This document shows, piece after piece, positions 10,300-18,552 of a stretch of DNA of 64,000 nucleotides; position 1 is the stretch's first letter; every line of letters starts with the position of its first letter. Source of the stretch: Pyrinomonadaceae bacterium (GTDB lineage Bacteria; Acidobacteriota; Blastocatellia; Pyrinomonadales; Pyrinomonadaceae); the NCBI GenBank assembly GCA_030841085.1, contig JAVEDP010000021.1, positions 212,909 through 276,908 of the forward strand. Direction: 5' to 3'. Under the pieces are notes generated by a model that saw only the letters and a program-made list of their open reading frames with translations, was not told the origin of the DNA and ran no database searches. Made by a program: the position numbers and the translations under genes.

Positions 10300-10432
10300 G
10301 GTTAGGAAGGGTGGCTTGCCCCCGCTCTGGCGCCGACTGCGCGAGTGGTTACAGCACCTCAAACTTGAGATATTTCCGAATCAGTCGTCGCGCCGTCGGC
10401 GCTCGAGCGGGGGCAAGCCACCCTTCCTGACC
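10300..10432. repeat. Near-perfect 38-bp inverted repeat between pepT and era
   Basis: Arms 10300-10337 and 10395-10432 are reverse complements with only about three mismatches, the core being GGGTGGCTTGCCCCCGCTC. A run of degenerate repeats (CTGACAACTAGCCGAGCT type) follows to about 10495. Together with the 20-nt tandem array this fills the 374-nt gap; no gene is seen there. Confidence 0.8.
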
Positions 10433-10540
10433 TGACATCTAGCTGAGCTGACCTGACAACTAGCCGAGCTAACCGGACACTAGTGGAGCTTGACCAGATC
10501 AAATCAGCGTTTATCGGCGAAATTCCGCGGCTAAATTCTT

Positions 10541-11449
10541 ATGACAGCGAATTCTCAGACACGCGATTTCCGTAGCGGTTACGTCGCACTTGTCGGCAGA
10601 CCCAATGCCGGCAAGTCGACGCTCTTGAATGCGCTCATCGGCCAAAAGATTGCCGCGGTTTCTGATAAGCCGCAGACAACGCGTTTCCGCATTCAGGGAG
10701 TCATCACCGAACCGGAAGGTCAAATTGTTTTAGTCGACACGCCCGGCGTTCACCGGCCCGGCTATGAAATGAACCGGCGCATGATGGCGACCGTTCAGGA
10801 TGCGCTGCTCGGCGTGGATCTTGTTTGCCTGATCCGCGATGCCTCAGTGTCGACGGGTAGCGGCGACAAATTTGTGCTTGAACTGGTCCAGCGATCACAA
10901 AAGCCGGCCCTGCTCCTGCTCAACAAGACTGACAAACTTAAAGACAAATCCGCGCTGTTGCCGCTGATCGAATGGTATCGAAACGAATATGACTGGGCCG
11001 AGCTAATTCCAATCTCGGCGCTGCGCGGAAAAGAGATCGACGTCTTGCAAAAAATGATGATCAAACATCTGCCGCCCGGTGCGCCGATGTTTGGCGAAGA
11101 CGAGTTGACGAACCAATCGGTTCGCACGATGGCTGCCGAGATCGTGCGCGAAAAGATTTTGCAAGCGACGCAGGAAGAGATTCCTTACGTGACGGCGGTG
11201 GTGGTGGAGAAGTGGGAAGACGAGCGGGAAGACTTTACACGCATCCACTGCGCGATCTTTGTCGAGCGAACCACCCAGAAGAAGATCGTGATCGGCAAAG
11301 GCGCGGCGCGCTTAAAAGAAATCGGCATACAGGCGCGCGCTGACATTGAAAGCCTGATCGGACACCGCTGTCACCTCGAGTTGTTCGTCAAAGTTGAAAA
11401 AGACTGGCGCGACAAAGCAGCGCTGTTGGAAGAACTTGGAATTCAATAG
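10541..11449 (+). CDS. era: GTPase Era, ribosome 30S assembly factor
   Basis: Essential GTPase that binds 16S rRNA near its 3' end during 30S maturation. The GTPase domain has G1 GRPNAGKST, G3 DTPG, G4 NKTD and G5 SALRGKEI. The C-terminal KH domain (about 205-295) includes the signature FVERTTQKKIVIGKGAARLK. Length 302 matches the family. The last ~66 codons (from about 11251) are duplicated at 24299-24498. The gene stands alone, with repeat DNA on both sides. Confidence 0.96.
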   Translation: MTANSQTRDFRSGYVALVGRPNAGKSTLLNALIGQKIAAVSDKPQTTRFRIQGVITEPEGQIVLVDTPGVHRPGYEMNRRMMATVQDALLGVDLVCLIRDASVSTGSGDKFVLELVQRSQKPALLLLNKTDKLKDKSALLPLIEWYRNEYDWAELIPISALRGKEIDVLQKMMIKHLPPGAPMFGEDELTNQSVRTMAAEIVREKILQATQEEIPYVTAVVVEKWEDEREDFTRIHCAIFVERTTQKKIVIGKGAARLKEIGIQARADIESLIGHRCHLELFVKVEKDWRDKAALLEELGIQ

Positions 11450-11538
11450 GCTCTCCAGCCCCGGATTATTGCGGGTTTAAGAAGCTGAGATTTCAAGAGG
11501 GTGACTGTGATTCACCACTTTAATTAGGGCGCGGGGCA

Positions 11539-11724
11539 CGCGAAGCGATCTCATTAGCACCGCGGCTTCAGCCCGGTGACAGCAAACCGTAATTCACAAG
11601 GAACCGTTTCCAACGGTTTTTGTTGGCAGGAGAAGCAGGAGAAACCGTTGGAAACGGTTCAGGAATCATTTTGTAGAACTTGACCACCGGGCTGAAGCCG
11701 CGGTGCTAATGAGATCGCTTCGCG
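11539..11724. repeat. Nested palindrome: 40-bp perfect arms enclosing 18-bp perfect arms
   Basis: Outer arms 11539-11578 and 11685-11724 are exact reverse complements over 40 nt. Inside them, 11601-11618 and 11643-11660 are exact reverse complements over 18 nt (ACCGTTTCCAACGGT core, itself partly palindromic). The 186-nt unit looks like a miniature mobile element or a strongly folding RNA. It lies 90 nt downstream of era, at the left edge of the accessory block. Confidence 0.85.
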
Positions 11725-11785
11725 TTCCCTCGACCCCAGTTCCAACCAGAAATCGATATAACAATCCAAACTGACCAGCGCCTTA

Positions 11786-11893
11786 GCTGGCATGACAGTT
11801 CAGACGTTCCCTCCGCGCGGCTGGGGGCACGGTAATCGTGCGAATGCCGCGATACGACTGAACTGTTTCACCCTGTTCCGGCCTTTTTGGTCC
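11786..11893 (+). promoter_or_regulatory. Duplicated ~110-nt leader element, copy A
   Basis: It shares its first 15 nt (GCTGGCATGACAGTT) exactly, and much of the next 95 nt, with copy B at 21053-21163. The start resembles a sigma-54 core (TGGCATGACAGTT) but the -12 dinucleotide is CA rather than GC. ACAGTTCAG pairs exactly with CTGAACTGT about 55 nt later, so an RNA fold is also possible. Copy A lies about 430 nt upstream of the sigma/TPR gene. The remaining DNA from 11894 to 12325 shows no convincing gene. Confidence 0.5.
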
Positions 11894-12325
11894 GTTACCT
11901 TTCGTCCACCAGGCTTCGCAGCTTTCTCCTTTAACCAAGCCTGGCCCCACGTACCTTCCCTGCCAGCCACGCTCGCTTAGTTCGGCGTATGCGATCGTTG
12001 GATCGATCACTCTTCGAACCTGCTAATTCCCGACCGGGCTAGACAAATTCACAAAACCGCTGCGTAATTCGTCTACCACTACATGAGGGCAACTGTGGGT
12101 AGCCTTCGTTTCTCAACAGCGCCGATAACAAACAACTGAAGCACTAGAGTGAGCGTGGGCAGTGGCCCAAGTCTCTTCAGGGCCAGGCGCTGCCTCTCGC
12201 CTGGCTTGTTCGTCTGCGCTCCGGGTCAAGGGGACAGGTACAGGTGCGCCTTAAGCGTACTCAGAACAGACGAATACCAAGGAGTTCATCGCAATCAACT
12301 CCTCATCAAAGGAGGGCTCACCCCC

Positions 12326-14671
12326 TTGCCTTTACATTGCAAGGCGTCTCAACCGTTCGCCTCAACAGAAGAGAGCACCGACCAATTCAATACTCCGGAC
12401 GACACGACGAAGTTGCAACAGGAATTGGCGAGCGGCGACGTTACTGCCTTCTGGCGACTCTGGCAAAGACACGAGCGATATCTCTACAGAGTTTGCCTTC
12501 GCCAACTGGGAGGTGTGCCTGAAGATGCCGAAGACGCTCTCGGCAGATTGCTGATCAAGCTTTGGGAATCGCTGCCGCGTCACGCGGGCAGCATCAAAAA
12601 TCTCAGAGCATGGTTAACCCGCAGCGCCTATAACCTATGCATTGACATACACCGGGAACGAAGACAAACCAGCCACCTCAGTAATATCGAAACTCTTCCC
12701 CTGCGTGGCGCCAGCTCCGTGCTGCATTCGATTGAAACGCCCGAAGAAAATGCGCTGCGGGAAGAGGTCAAGCGTTCTCTTTACCTGGGAGTTATCAAGC
12801 TGAGGCCGGAATTACGCATTCCGTTTTTACTTCACGTTCTCCACGGAATTCCCTACGGGGAGATCGCCGAGCAATTAGCGATCTCTCCGGAAACCGCACG
12901 CAAGCGTGGTCAACTGGCGCGTGAGTTTTTGCGCGACTCGTTGGCGCAGTATGCCTCAGGCACCAAGGAAAGTGTCGAGCCTTCAAACAACGATGATTTG
13001 TATGCCGTACTGGAGTCGTCCCTAAGCGAAGAGCGATCGCTTTCACACTCGCGCAACAGACCCGCGCAAACGGTTTCCCTGCGGCTGGTTAACGTAACTC
13101 TGAATTCCGGGATCGAACGCGGTTTCTACATCCACCTGGATCATAAACCGCGCAAGCTCGCGCCTAAGATCAAAAGTATCACTCGCTACACGACAGAACA
13201 TCCGGCCGGCTGGAAAAAACGTCTTGAGTTGGCACAACTGCTTTACGAAGCGGGACAGTGGAAACGAGCAATCGAGGAATACCGGCGCGTTCTTGAAAAA
13301 CAACCACAACTGCTCGATGTCTATCTGGAATTAGGGAACCTGCTTGATTTGATGGATGACGAATCTGATTCAATAGAAAACTATCAAAAGGCATTGGCCG
13401 TGGCCCGGGAACCCGCGACGCACCATCGCGTTCGCGGATTGTTGGAATTGCGACAGGGCAATTACCACCGGGCGATTGCACAGTTTCAGGAGGCAACGCA
13501 GCTTGAGCCCAATGACTTGCTTCATTGGCGCTACCTTGCCTTTGTTTATCTGATGGAGGATTCGACGTTGGAGGCGCTGGGCTGTTTCGAACAGGTCCTG
13601 GGCATTAACGCCGACGACAGCGCGTCCTTGACGCACCTTCCCTATCTGCTGCGCGACCTGGGGCGCACTTCCGAGGCCGAACAATATTTGGACCGGGCAT
13701 TACAGCAATACCCTGACAATGTCTTATCAATGAAGTACCTGGTGGATCTTCGTTGCCGCAGACAATGGGTATTTGGCAGAGAAGGAAAAAGAACTCTTGG
13801 GTTTATCCAACGGACGCTGAGGCTGGCCGAGGGTTCTCCCGAAATCCAGGATTCACTCTGCTCGTATTACCTGGCGCGGGGTGAGTGGTCAGAGGGAATC
13901 GCGGTTCTGCGGGCGTTCACTGAAGCACATCCAACTTCACCGGAAGGTTGGGCTTACTATGCCAAAGCGCTGTATCAAACAGGCAATGTGAAAGCAGCGA
14001 CAGAATCTATCAAACGTGGGTACCAACTGGACGCGCATTCATGGCAAACCAATGCGGTAGCCTGTGAGATTTATGGCTTGCAAGGTCCGAGCCCATTCGT
14101 GCGCTTACTACTGGAAAGGATGCTCGAAAGGTTTCCGCAGCGTTGGACCGCCTGGGCCAGGGCTGCGCTCGCCTGGCTGACTGGGCTCAAAGATGCAGAA
14201 CGCGCGATCGCTATTTCTGCACGAGCGCCACAACTCCAGCCTCGCCTGGCCGACGCGTGGTTTCAACACGCTCGCGTACTGACGTTGGCCGGCAGGTATC
14301 ACGAAGCCATCGTTTCCGCCGAAGTGGGATGGCGGCAATTGCCGGAGGATGACGATGGTGTTCAATCGATTCCGGCGGCGATTGGATTGGCCGAAAACTA
14401 TGTTTTCATTCGGGCCCTCGGGAATGAACAAGTTTGGATAGCAGAAGCTGCTCGGCGTCTCAACGCTTTCATCGATTTGAATCCTGCCGCGGGAAATTAC
14501 TGGGAAGGAAAACTACTGGAGTTGACCGGCGAAAGACGTGCAGCCGTCCAGTCATACGGAATCGCACTGGAGCACAGTCTCTTTTATCCTCTCAGGCACG
14601 ACGCTGAAAAAGCGATAGCTCGTTTAGGAGCTCCACTTCCCAGGCGTACCCGTTCATTTCCGGTACGCTAG
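12326..14671 (+). CDS. ECF-like sigma-70 factor fused to a long TPR domain
   Basis: About 781 residues. The N-terminal part is a sigma factor: region 2 covers about 30-115 (LQQELASGDVTAFWRLW, then NLRAWLTRSAYNLCID), and region 4 about 155-215 (LREEVKRSLY, then YGEIAEQLAISPETARKR). The rest is TPR-type helical repeats from about 270 to the end, for example AGQWKRAIEEYRRVLEKQP. TTG 12326 was chosen because AAAGGAGG lies 10 nt upstream; the frame is open back to 12149 but that part looks non-coding. First gene of the R-body block, it probably directs transcription of the downstream genes, with the TPRs sensing a partner. That role is inference. Confidence 0.85.
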   Translation: MPLHCKASQPFASTEESTDQFNTPDDTTKLQQELASGDVTAFWRLWQRHERYLYRVCLRQLGGVPEDAEDALGRLLIKLWESLPRHAGSIKNLRAWLTRSAYNLCIDIHRERRQTSHLSNIETLPLRGASSVLHSIETPEENALREEVKRSLYLGVIKLRPELRIPFLLHVLHGIPYGEIAEQLAISPETARKRGQLAREFLRDSLAQYASGTKESVEPSNNDDLYAVLESSLSEERSLSHSRNRPAQTVSLRLVNVTLNSGIERGFYIHLDHKPRKLAPKIKSITRYTTEHPAGWKKRLELAQLLYEAGQWKRAIEEYRRVLEKQPQLLDVYLELGNLLDLMDDESDSIENYQKALAVAREPATHHRVRGLLELRQGNYHRAIAQFQEATQLEPNDLLHWRYLAFVYLMEDSTLEALGCFEQVLGINADDSASLTHLPYLLRDLGRTSEAEQYLDRALQQYPDNVLSMKYLVDLRCRRQWVFGREGKRTLGFIQRTLRLAEGSPEIQDSLCSYYLARGEWSEGIAVLRAFTEAHPTSPEGWAYYAKALYQTGNVKAATESIKRGYQLDAHSWQTNAVACEIYGLQGPSPFVRLLLERMLERFPQRWTAWARAALAWLTGLKDAERAIAISARAPQLQPRLADAWFQHARVLTLAGRYHEAIVSAEVGWRQLPEDDDGVQSIPAAIGLAENYVFIRALGNEQVWIAEAARRLNAFIDLNPAAGNYWEGKLLELTGERRAAVQSYGIALEHSLFYPLRHDAEKAIARLGAPLPRRTRSFPVR

Positions 14672-14765
14672 CAAACCGAATCCTCAAAATCACAAACGGT
14701 CCACCGCGCTCGTCTAATAGCCATAACGCGAAGTTGAAGTTCATCTTGTCCGCACGGAGGCGACA

Positions 14766-15647
14766 ATGCTTGAAGTGGTCCTGGATATTTGTTCCGGCAT
14801 GCCGAATCCTCACTGGGTCCTTTCTGATTCTCAGGAAGAAAAGTTTCTCAGCAAGGTCAAGGCAGTTACGACGCCCACTCTCTCAAAGCCGTCAAGCGTA
14901 GTTCCTAAGCTCGGGTATCGCGGTTTCATTGTTCGCAGTTCACACTGTAGCGGGTCGGGAAACAGTTTCTTCATTCATGGTGGCATAGTCGATTTTGGGC
15001 AATTTCGCGTCAACCGAAAGGCTGACAACCGAGATTTGGAACGTTGGCTACTGGACAGCGCGAAGAGCTACATCTCCAATTCGATAAGGACTGAAGTTAA
15101 CAATGAGCTGGGAAAGTCATCCTCAATATTGCAGACGCTGGCTCTGGATCCACCCCAACCCCAGGTCGACTGCCTGGCTGGTCAGGCTGCGGATGCGCCC
15201 GCTTACAATCCCGGGTTGTGGAATAACAATCCAGTAACAGTTAGTTCGAACAATTGTTACAACTACGCCAACAACTATATCGACAATTTATTCGCGCAAC
15301 CCGGCTATGGCCGAGGTGGACCAGGAAACCTGGCCTGTCCGGATTGTCAGCAAAACGCCACCGCGGACGGTTTGGTTGCTTGCAACGACGTGAACAACGC
15401 TTTACGCGCAGGCGAAGGATGGTATGTGGCTCTGGTCATAAACCCCGGCATTGATTATCACTGGTATCGTCAGGACAACACCGGCTGCTGGTCTCACAAG
15501 CAAGGATGCTGGCCGGTTACCGATCGAGACAATTCCGGTAACGTGATTGCCGATCCGCAACACTGCGATCTTGGTGCTTACGTTTTTTGTACCTACATGA
15601 TCAGGCCTCCCGGAGTAGCAATCTCTGGAGGCGGTTCACCTTGTTGA
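14766..15647 (+). CDS. R-body locus protein: small N-terminal domain plus Cys/His hydrolase-like domain
   Basis: 293 residues, no signal peptide. Residues 1-118 match the 115-residue protein encoded next (shared pattern: LD-SG-PNP-W, LGYRGF, a GG-V turn, LE-WLL, and NELG). Residues about 150-293 form a second domain with NNCYNYANN (Cys164), AGEGWYVALVINPG, DYHWYRQD (His232) and SHKQGCWPVTDRDNSG. This order resembles a papain/NlpC-like Cys-His catalytic layout, but I do not recognise a named family. It is rich in cysteine (about 11). GGAGG precedes the ATG. It is a candidate effector or maturation enzyme of the locus, by inference. Confidence 0.75.
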   Translation: MLEVVLDICSGMPNPHWVLSDSQEEKFLSKVKAVTTPTLSKPSSVVPKLGYRGFIVRSSHCSGSGNSFFIHGGIVDFGQFRVNRKADNRDLERWLLDSAKSYISNSIRTEVNNELGKSSSILQTLALDPPQPQVDCLAGQAADAPAYNPGLWNNNPVTVSSNNCYNYANNYIDNLFAQPGYGRGGPGNLACPDCQQNATADGLVACNDVNNALRAGEGWYVALVINPGIDYHWYRQDNTGCWSHKQGCWPVTDRDNSGNVIADPQHCDLGAYVFCTYMIRPPGVAISGGGSPC

Positions 15648-15703
15648 GTCGAGGTTGACAAGACGCTGCTTCCTGCCAGACTCGTGCCAGGAGGTAAGAA
15701 GCA

Positions 15704-16051
15704 ATGGCAATCAAGGTCATGTTGGATGCGTTGTCTGGTCTTCCTAATCCAGTTTGGACACTGGATGCGCAACAGGAGCAGGAATTCTGGGCACGCCTTG
15801 AGACTTTGGCGCCGGTTCAAGCGCGGGATGCAATCGAACGGCCGAACTTACTTGGCTATCGCGGTTTTTCCCTTCAAGCCACCGGGCCTGCACCAGCGGA
15901 GACGATAACAATTTATGGCGGCACGGTATGGCAGGGTAGCGCGAGTTTGAGAGACGCCGGCCGCGCGCTGGAAAAATGGTTGCTGAAAACCGCGCCTGCT
16001 TCTGTCAATCCAATGCTCATAGCGCAGATCAACCAGGAGCTCGGCACGTAA
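15704..16051 (+). CDS. R-body locus protein, stand-alone copy of the small N-terminal domain
   Basis: 115 residues, paralogous along its whole length to residues 1-118 of the preceding protein: VMLDALSGLPNPVWTLD, LLGYRGFSL, IYGGTVW, ALEKWLL, INQELGT. No catalytic motif, signal peptide or membrane segment is seen. AGGAGG lies 13 nt upstream of the ATG. The pair suggests a binding module that is used alone and fused to the Cys/His domain. Function unknown. Confidence 0.75.
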   Translation: MAIKVMLDALSGLPNPVWTLDAQQEQEFWARLETLAPVQARDAIERPNLLGYRGFSLQATGPAPAETITIYGGTVWQGSASLRDAGRALEKWLLKTAPASVNPMLIAQINQELGT

Positions 16052-16155
16052 GCGGCACGACACAATTTCTTTGAGCGAAATTCTTTAGCACGCGTCATCG
16101 GCGGATGGCGTCGGAAACAACCAGGCCAGACTAACCAAACTTAAGGAGAAAGATC

Positions 16156-16380
16156 ATGCCAGACATAGTCAATGAACAAATCACTGACGCCATCACGCAG
16201 ACTAACGTGAAGGTCCTCGGCGAAGCGCCGGCGATCGCTGTCGGCAGTCTCTACCAAACGATCGGCAACTCCGTCGCCATGGCAGCCGCTAACGCCGTCT
16301 ATGCGCAGCAGCAAGCGAACGTCACCTATCAAGCCTCGAGCACGATGGCTGTGGCCAAGCTCTTGAGTCTCACAGTTTGA
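16156..16380 (+). CDS. rebB: RebB-family R-body protein, paralogue 1
   Basis: 74 residues of the RebB (killing trait) family, the structural subunits of R-bodies: insoluble protein ribbons that coil inside the cytoplasm and can extend on a trigger such as low pH in Caedibacter. Family blocks seen: VNEQITDAITQTNVKVLGEAP, then GSLYQTIGNSVAMAA and NAVYAQQQANVTYQA. Alanine- and glutamine-rich, no signal peptide. AAGGAG lies 8 nt before the ATG. First of six tandem relatives. Confidence 0.9.
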   Translation: MPDIVNEQITDAITQTNVKVLGEAPAIAVGSLYQTIGNSVAMAAANAVYAQQQANVTYQASSTMAVAKLLSLTV

Positions 16381-16476
16381 TGAGCATAAAGCTCTCGAGA
16401 TAAAAGTCGATCGGCAACTCAGCACGTTTCGATCCGGCACGCAGATCAGAGAAATGAAATTTTATAGGGAGAGATC

Positions 16477-16704
16477 ATGTCATACGAAGAAGTTCACCCG
16501 GCAATCCCGCATGCGGTCACTCAAAATGGGCTCGCGGTAATCGGTGAGTCGCCCGCTGTATCGATCGGCAGCCTTTACCAAACTATAGGCGATTCAGTGA
16601 GCATGGCGGCCATTAACAACGTCTATGCTCAACAACAGGTGCACATGTCAGAACAAGCAGCGGTAACGGCTTCAGTCACAAATCTACTCAACATTCCGAT
16701 CTAA
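16477..16704 (+). CDS. rebB: RebB-family R-body protein, paralogue 2 (divergent)
   Basis: 75 residues aligning along its length with paralogue 1: SLYQTIGDSVSMAAINNVYAQ is the conserved centre. The N-terminal third differs (PAIPHAVTQNGLAVIGESP), with the usual D-A-I-T-Q changed to H-A-V-T-Q. AGGGAG precedes the ATG. The divergence suggests a different position or role in the ribbon rather than a redundant copy. Confidence 0.87.
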   Translation: MSYEEVHPAIPHAVTQNGLAVIGESPAVSIGSLYQTIGDSVSMAAINNVYAQQQVHMSEQAAVTASVTNLLNIPI

Positions 16705-16810
16705 CAGCAGTTGATCGGTCCAGGTCAGGCGCGCCGGGTTCGCGGCGAAATCCGGAGACTCCGGGCGCAAGGCTAATTTTGGCAACCAATAACACAAAGG
16801 AGAAATAATC

Positions 16811-17050
16811 ATGCCAGCAGGTGATCCGCCTATCGGAGTCAACGCACAAATTACAGACGCCATCACGCAAACAAACGTGAAAGTACTTGGCGAAGCGCCG
16901 GCCATCGCGATGGGTAGTCTCTACCAAACCATCGGCAACTCGGTGGCCATGGCCGCCGCTAACGCCGTCTACTCGCAACAGCAAGCCAACGTCACCTATC
17001 AGGCGGCGAGCACTATGGGAGTGGCCAATCTGTTGAGCCTTACCGTTTGA
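16811..17050 (+). CDS. rebB: RebB-family R-body protein, paralogue 3
   Basis: 79 residues, nearly identical to paralogue 1 from QITDAITQTNVKVLGEAPAI onward and almost identical to paralogue 4, including the N-terminal MPAGDPPIGVNAQ. AAAGGAG lies upstream of the ATG. The leader (16705-16810) is also related to that of paralogue 4, so gene and leader were duplicated together. Confidence 0.9.
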   Translation: MPAGDPPIGVNAQITDAITQTNVKVLGEAPAIAMGSLYQTIGNSVAMAAANAVYSQQQANVTYQAASTMGVANLLSLTV

Positions 17051-17094
17051 TAACGTCTCGAGGACAATGAACCATCGCGTTTATATCTGAATCT

Positions 17095-17120
17095 GCCGGC
17101 CTAACACGTGTTGGGCCGGC
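17095..17120 (+). terminator. 13-bp hairpin between rebB paralogues 3 and 4
   Basis: GCCGGCCTAACAC pairs with GTGTTGGGCCGGC with one mismatch and almost no loop. There is no T tract after it. It may be an attenuator or transcript-stabilising hairpin that sets subunit ratios; this is inference. Confidence 0.4.
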
Positions 17121-17213
17121 ACCAGGTCAGGCACCGCGGGTTCGCAGCCAATCCCGAGGCTCGGAACACTCGAGTAATTGGCGGCAACCAATCAACACAA
17201 AGGAGAAAGAATC

Positions 17214-17456
17214 ATGCCAGCAGGTGATCCGCCTATCGGAGTCAACGCACAAATCACAGACGCCATTACGCAGACAAACGTGAAAGTACTTGGCGAAGCG
17301 CCGGCCATCGCGATGGGTGGTCTTTATCAAACCATCGGCAACTCGGTGGCTATGGCCGCTTCTAACAACGTCTATTCCCAACACCAGGGCAACGTCACCT
17401 ATCAGGCGGCGAGCACTATGGGAGTGGCCAAGCTGTTGAGCCTGAAGCTCACTTAA
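17214..17456 (+). CDS. rebB: RebB-family R-body protein, paralogue 4
   Basis: 80 residues, differing from paralogue 3 at only about nine positions in the aligned part (for example GGLYQ for GSLYQ, SNNVYSQHQG for ANAVYSQQQA) and ending LSLKLT. ATG 17214 was chosen because AAAGGAG lies just upstream and MPAGDPP matches paralogue 3; the longer open frame from 17178 includes that ribosome-binding site. Confidence 0.9.
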   Translation: MPAGDPPIGVNAQITDAITQTNVKVLGEAPAIAMGGLYQTIGNSVAMAASNNVYSQHQGNVTYQAASTMGVAKLLSLKLT

Positions 17457-17590
17457 TTTCGTGAAGAGCTTAATGGAAAAAGTTGGGAACGCGGGTCTGC
17501 GGAATCACGATGCGCCTGGCCGGCAGCCATTGCAACAACCGGTGTGGAACCGTTGGTCCCTCAACCTCTTCAAAATGTCGCTGAGATGAG

Positions 17591-17818
17591 ATGGCAAGAG
17601 AAACTGTAGACCCTGTGATTTCAGATGCGGTGGCGCAAACGAACTTCCTAGTCGTCGGCGCCGCGCCGGCAGTCGCAATGGCCAGTCTTTACCAGACCAT
17701 TGCGAATTCCGTGGCCATGGCGGCGATGAACGCAGTCTACGCTCAGCAACAAGCAAACATGGTCCATCAGGCAGCCACGACCCAGGGAGTCGCCTTGCTG
17801 TTGTCCTTAAAGCCATGA
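17591..17818 (+). CDS. rebB: RebB-family R-body protein, paralogue 5
   Basis: 75 residues, full RebB pattern: VISDAVAQTNFLVVGAAPAV, ASLYQTIANSVAMAAMNAVY, AQQQANMVHQAATTQGVA. The upstream region is unlike those of paralogues 3 and 4 and has a weaker ribosome-binding site (GCTGAGATGAG), which may mean lower expression. Confidence 0.9.
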   Translation: MARETVDPVISDAVAQTNFLVVGAAPAVAMASLYQTIANSVAMAAMNAVYAQQQANMVHQAATTQGVALLLSLKP

Positions 17819-17898
17819 GACCGGCCGGCCCGCGACGTTAGCCGGTAAAGGGAGCGCGCCCGGCGCCCGCAAGATTGAAAATCGCGCAGAGGAGATCT

Positions 17899-18135
17899 AT
17901 GCCGACCGAAGTGAACGCTCAAGTCGTAGATGCGGTGAATTTAGCTAACTACACCATGTTGGCTAACACCCCCACAGCAACTCAGGGGTTCCTTAGTGGA
18001 GCCGCCTCTTATTCAATTTCCCTGCTAATGCTCAACGCCGTATCCGCACAATTTTCCGGAGCCCAAATCGCAGAAGCCACGGTTGTGACTAGCTGTGCCG
18101 GAATCCTGAAGGCAGTTGCCAAGGCAGTAGGTTAG
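17899..18135 (+). CDS. RebB-like R-body locus protein, divergent member
   Basis: 78 residues with the same size and layout as RebB but low similarity: VNAQVVDAVNLANYTMLANTP aligns with the RebB N-terminal block, and LLMLNAVSAQFSGAQ with the AVYAQQQAN block, while the Q-rich turn is lost. ATG 17899 follows GAGGAG; the frame is open from 17875 but that would skip this site. It could be a capping or assembly subunit, by inference. Confidence 0.7.
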   Translation: MPTEVNAQVVDAVNLANYTMLANTPTATQGFLSGAASYSISLLMLNAVSAQFSGAQIAEATVVTSCAGILKAVAKAVG

Positions 18136-18177
18136 TTAATAGGACAGGCGAATCCGCTCTGAAAGGACGCTTAACAG

Positions 18178-18546
18178 ATGTCAAATCTCGAAATCGTACG
18201 GGGAAACGTCCAGGCAACGCAGGCAGCCGCAGGTTTTGCAGGAACAATCGGGGCTAATGGACTCACGGGGCCCACGCCATCTGATCAAAGCGGCGCCAAG
18301 GCCGTGCAATCAATCGGCCAAACAACCGCAATAGTAATTCAGGACGCCGCCGACACGCTGCGCAATGTGAATACGATTGAAACCACGGCCATCGGCGCCG
18401 CTACCGCGGCCTGGCTGGCTACACAAGATCCGTCGTACCTGGAGATTATTCAAACCTCAATGACAGTTATGGGCCAAGCCGCGGCGCTCTATGGAACGAT
18501 CGGTACGCAAGCAGCTACCGTGCTGGCTCAGTTCCAAAAAGGATAA
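18178..18546 (+). CDS. R-body locus Ala/Thr-rich protein, 122 aa
   Basis: 122 residues, strongly Ala/Gly/Thr/Gln-rich and helical from about 40 on (QSIGQTTAIVIQDAADTLRN, SMTVMGQAAALYGTIGTQAA). Its composition resembles the RebB proteins but the family motif is absent. AAAGGA precedes the ATG and the stop is 6 nt before the next start, so it is translated in series with its neighbours. No family recognised; likely a structural or assembly component by position. Confidence 0.65.
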   Translation: MSNLEIVRGNVQATQAAAGFAGTIGANGLTGPTPSDQSGAKAVQSIGQTTAIVIQDAADTLRNVNTIETTAIGAATAAWLATQDPSYLEIIQTSMTVMGQAAALYGTIGTQAATVLAQFQKG

Positions 18547-18552
18547 CCACCA

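Noticed and set aside
11783..12010. 75-aa minus-strand reading frame
   Set aside because: It covers the duplicated leader element; the matching frame in copy B contains a stop codon, so the conservation is not protein-level.
12149..12325. Upstream extension of the sigma/TPR gene (GTG 12149)
   Set aside because: The extension has no protein-like pattern, and a strong ribosome-binding site serves TTG 12326 instead.
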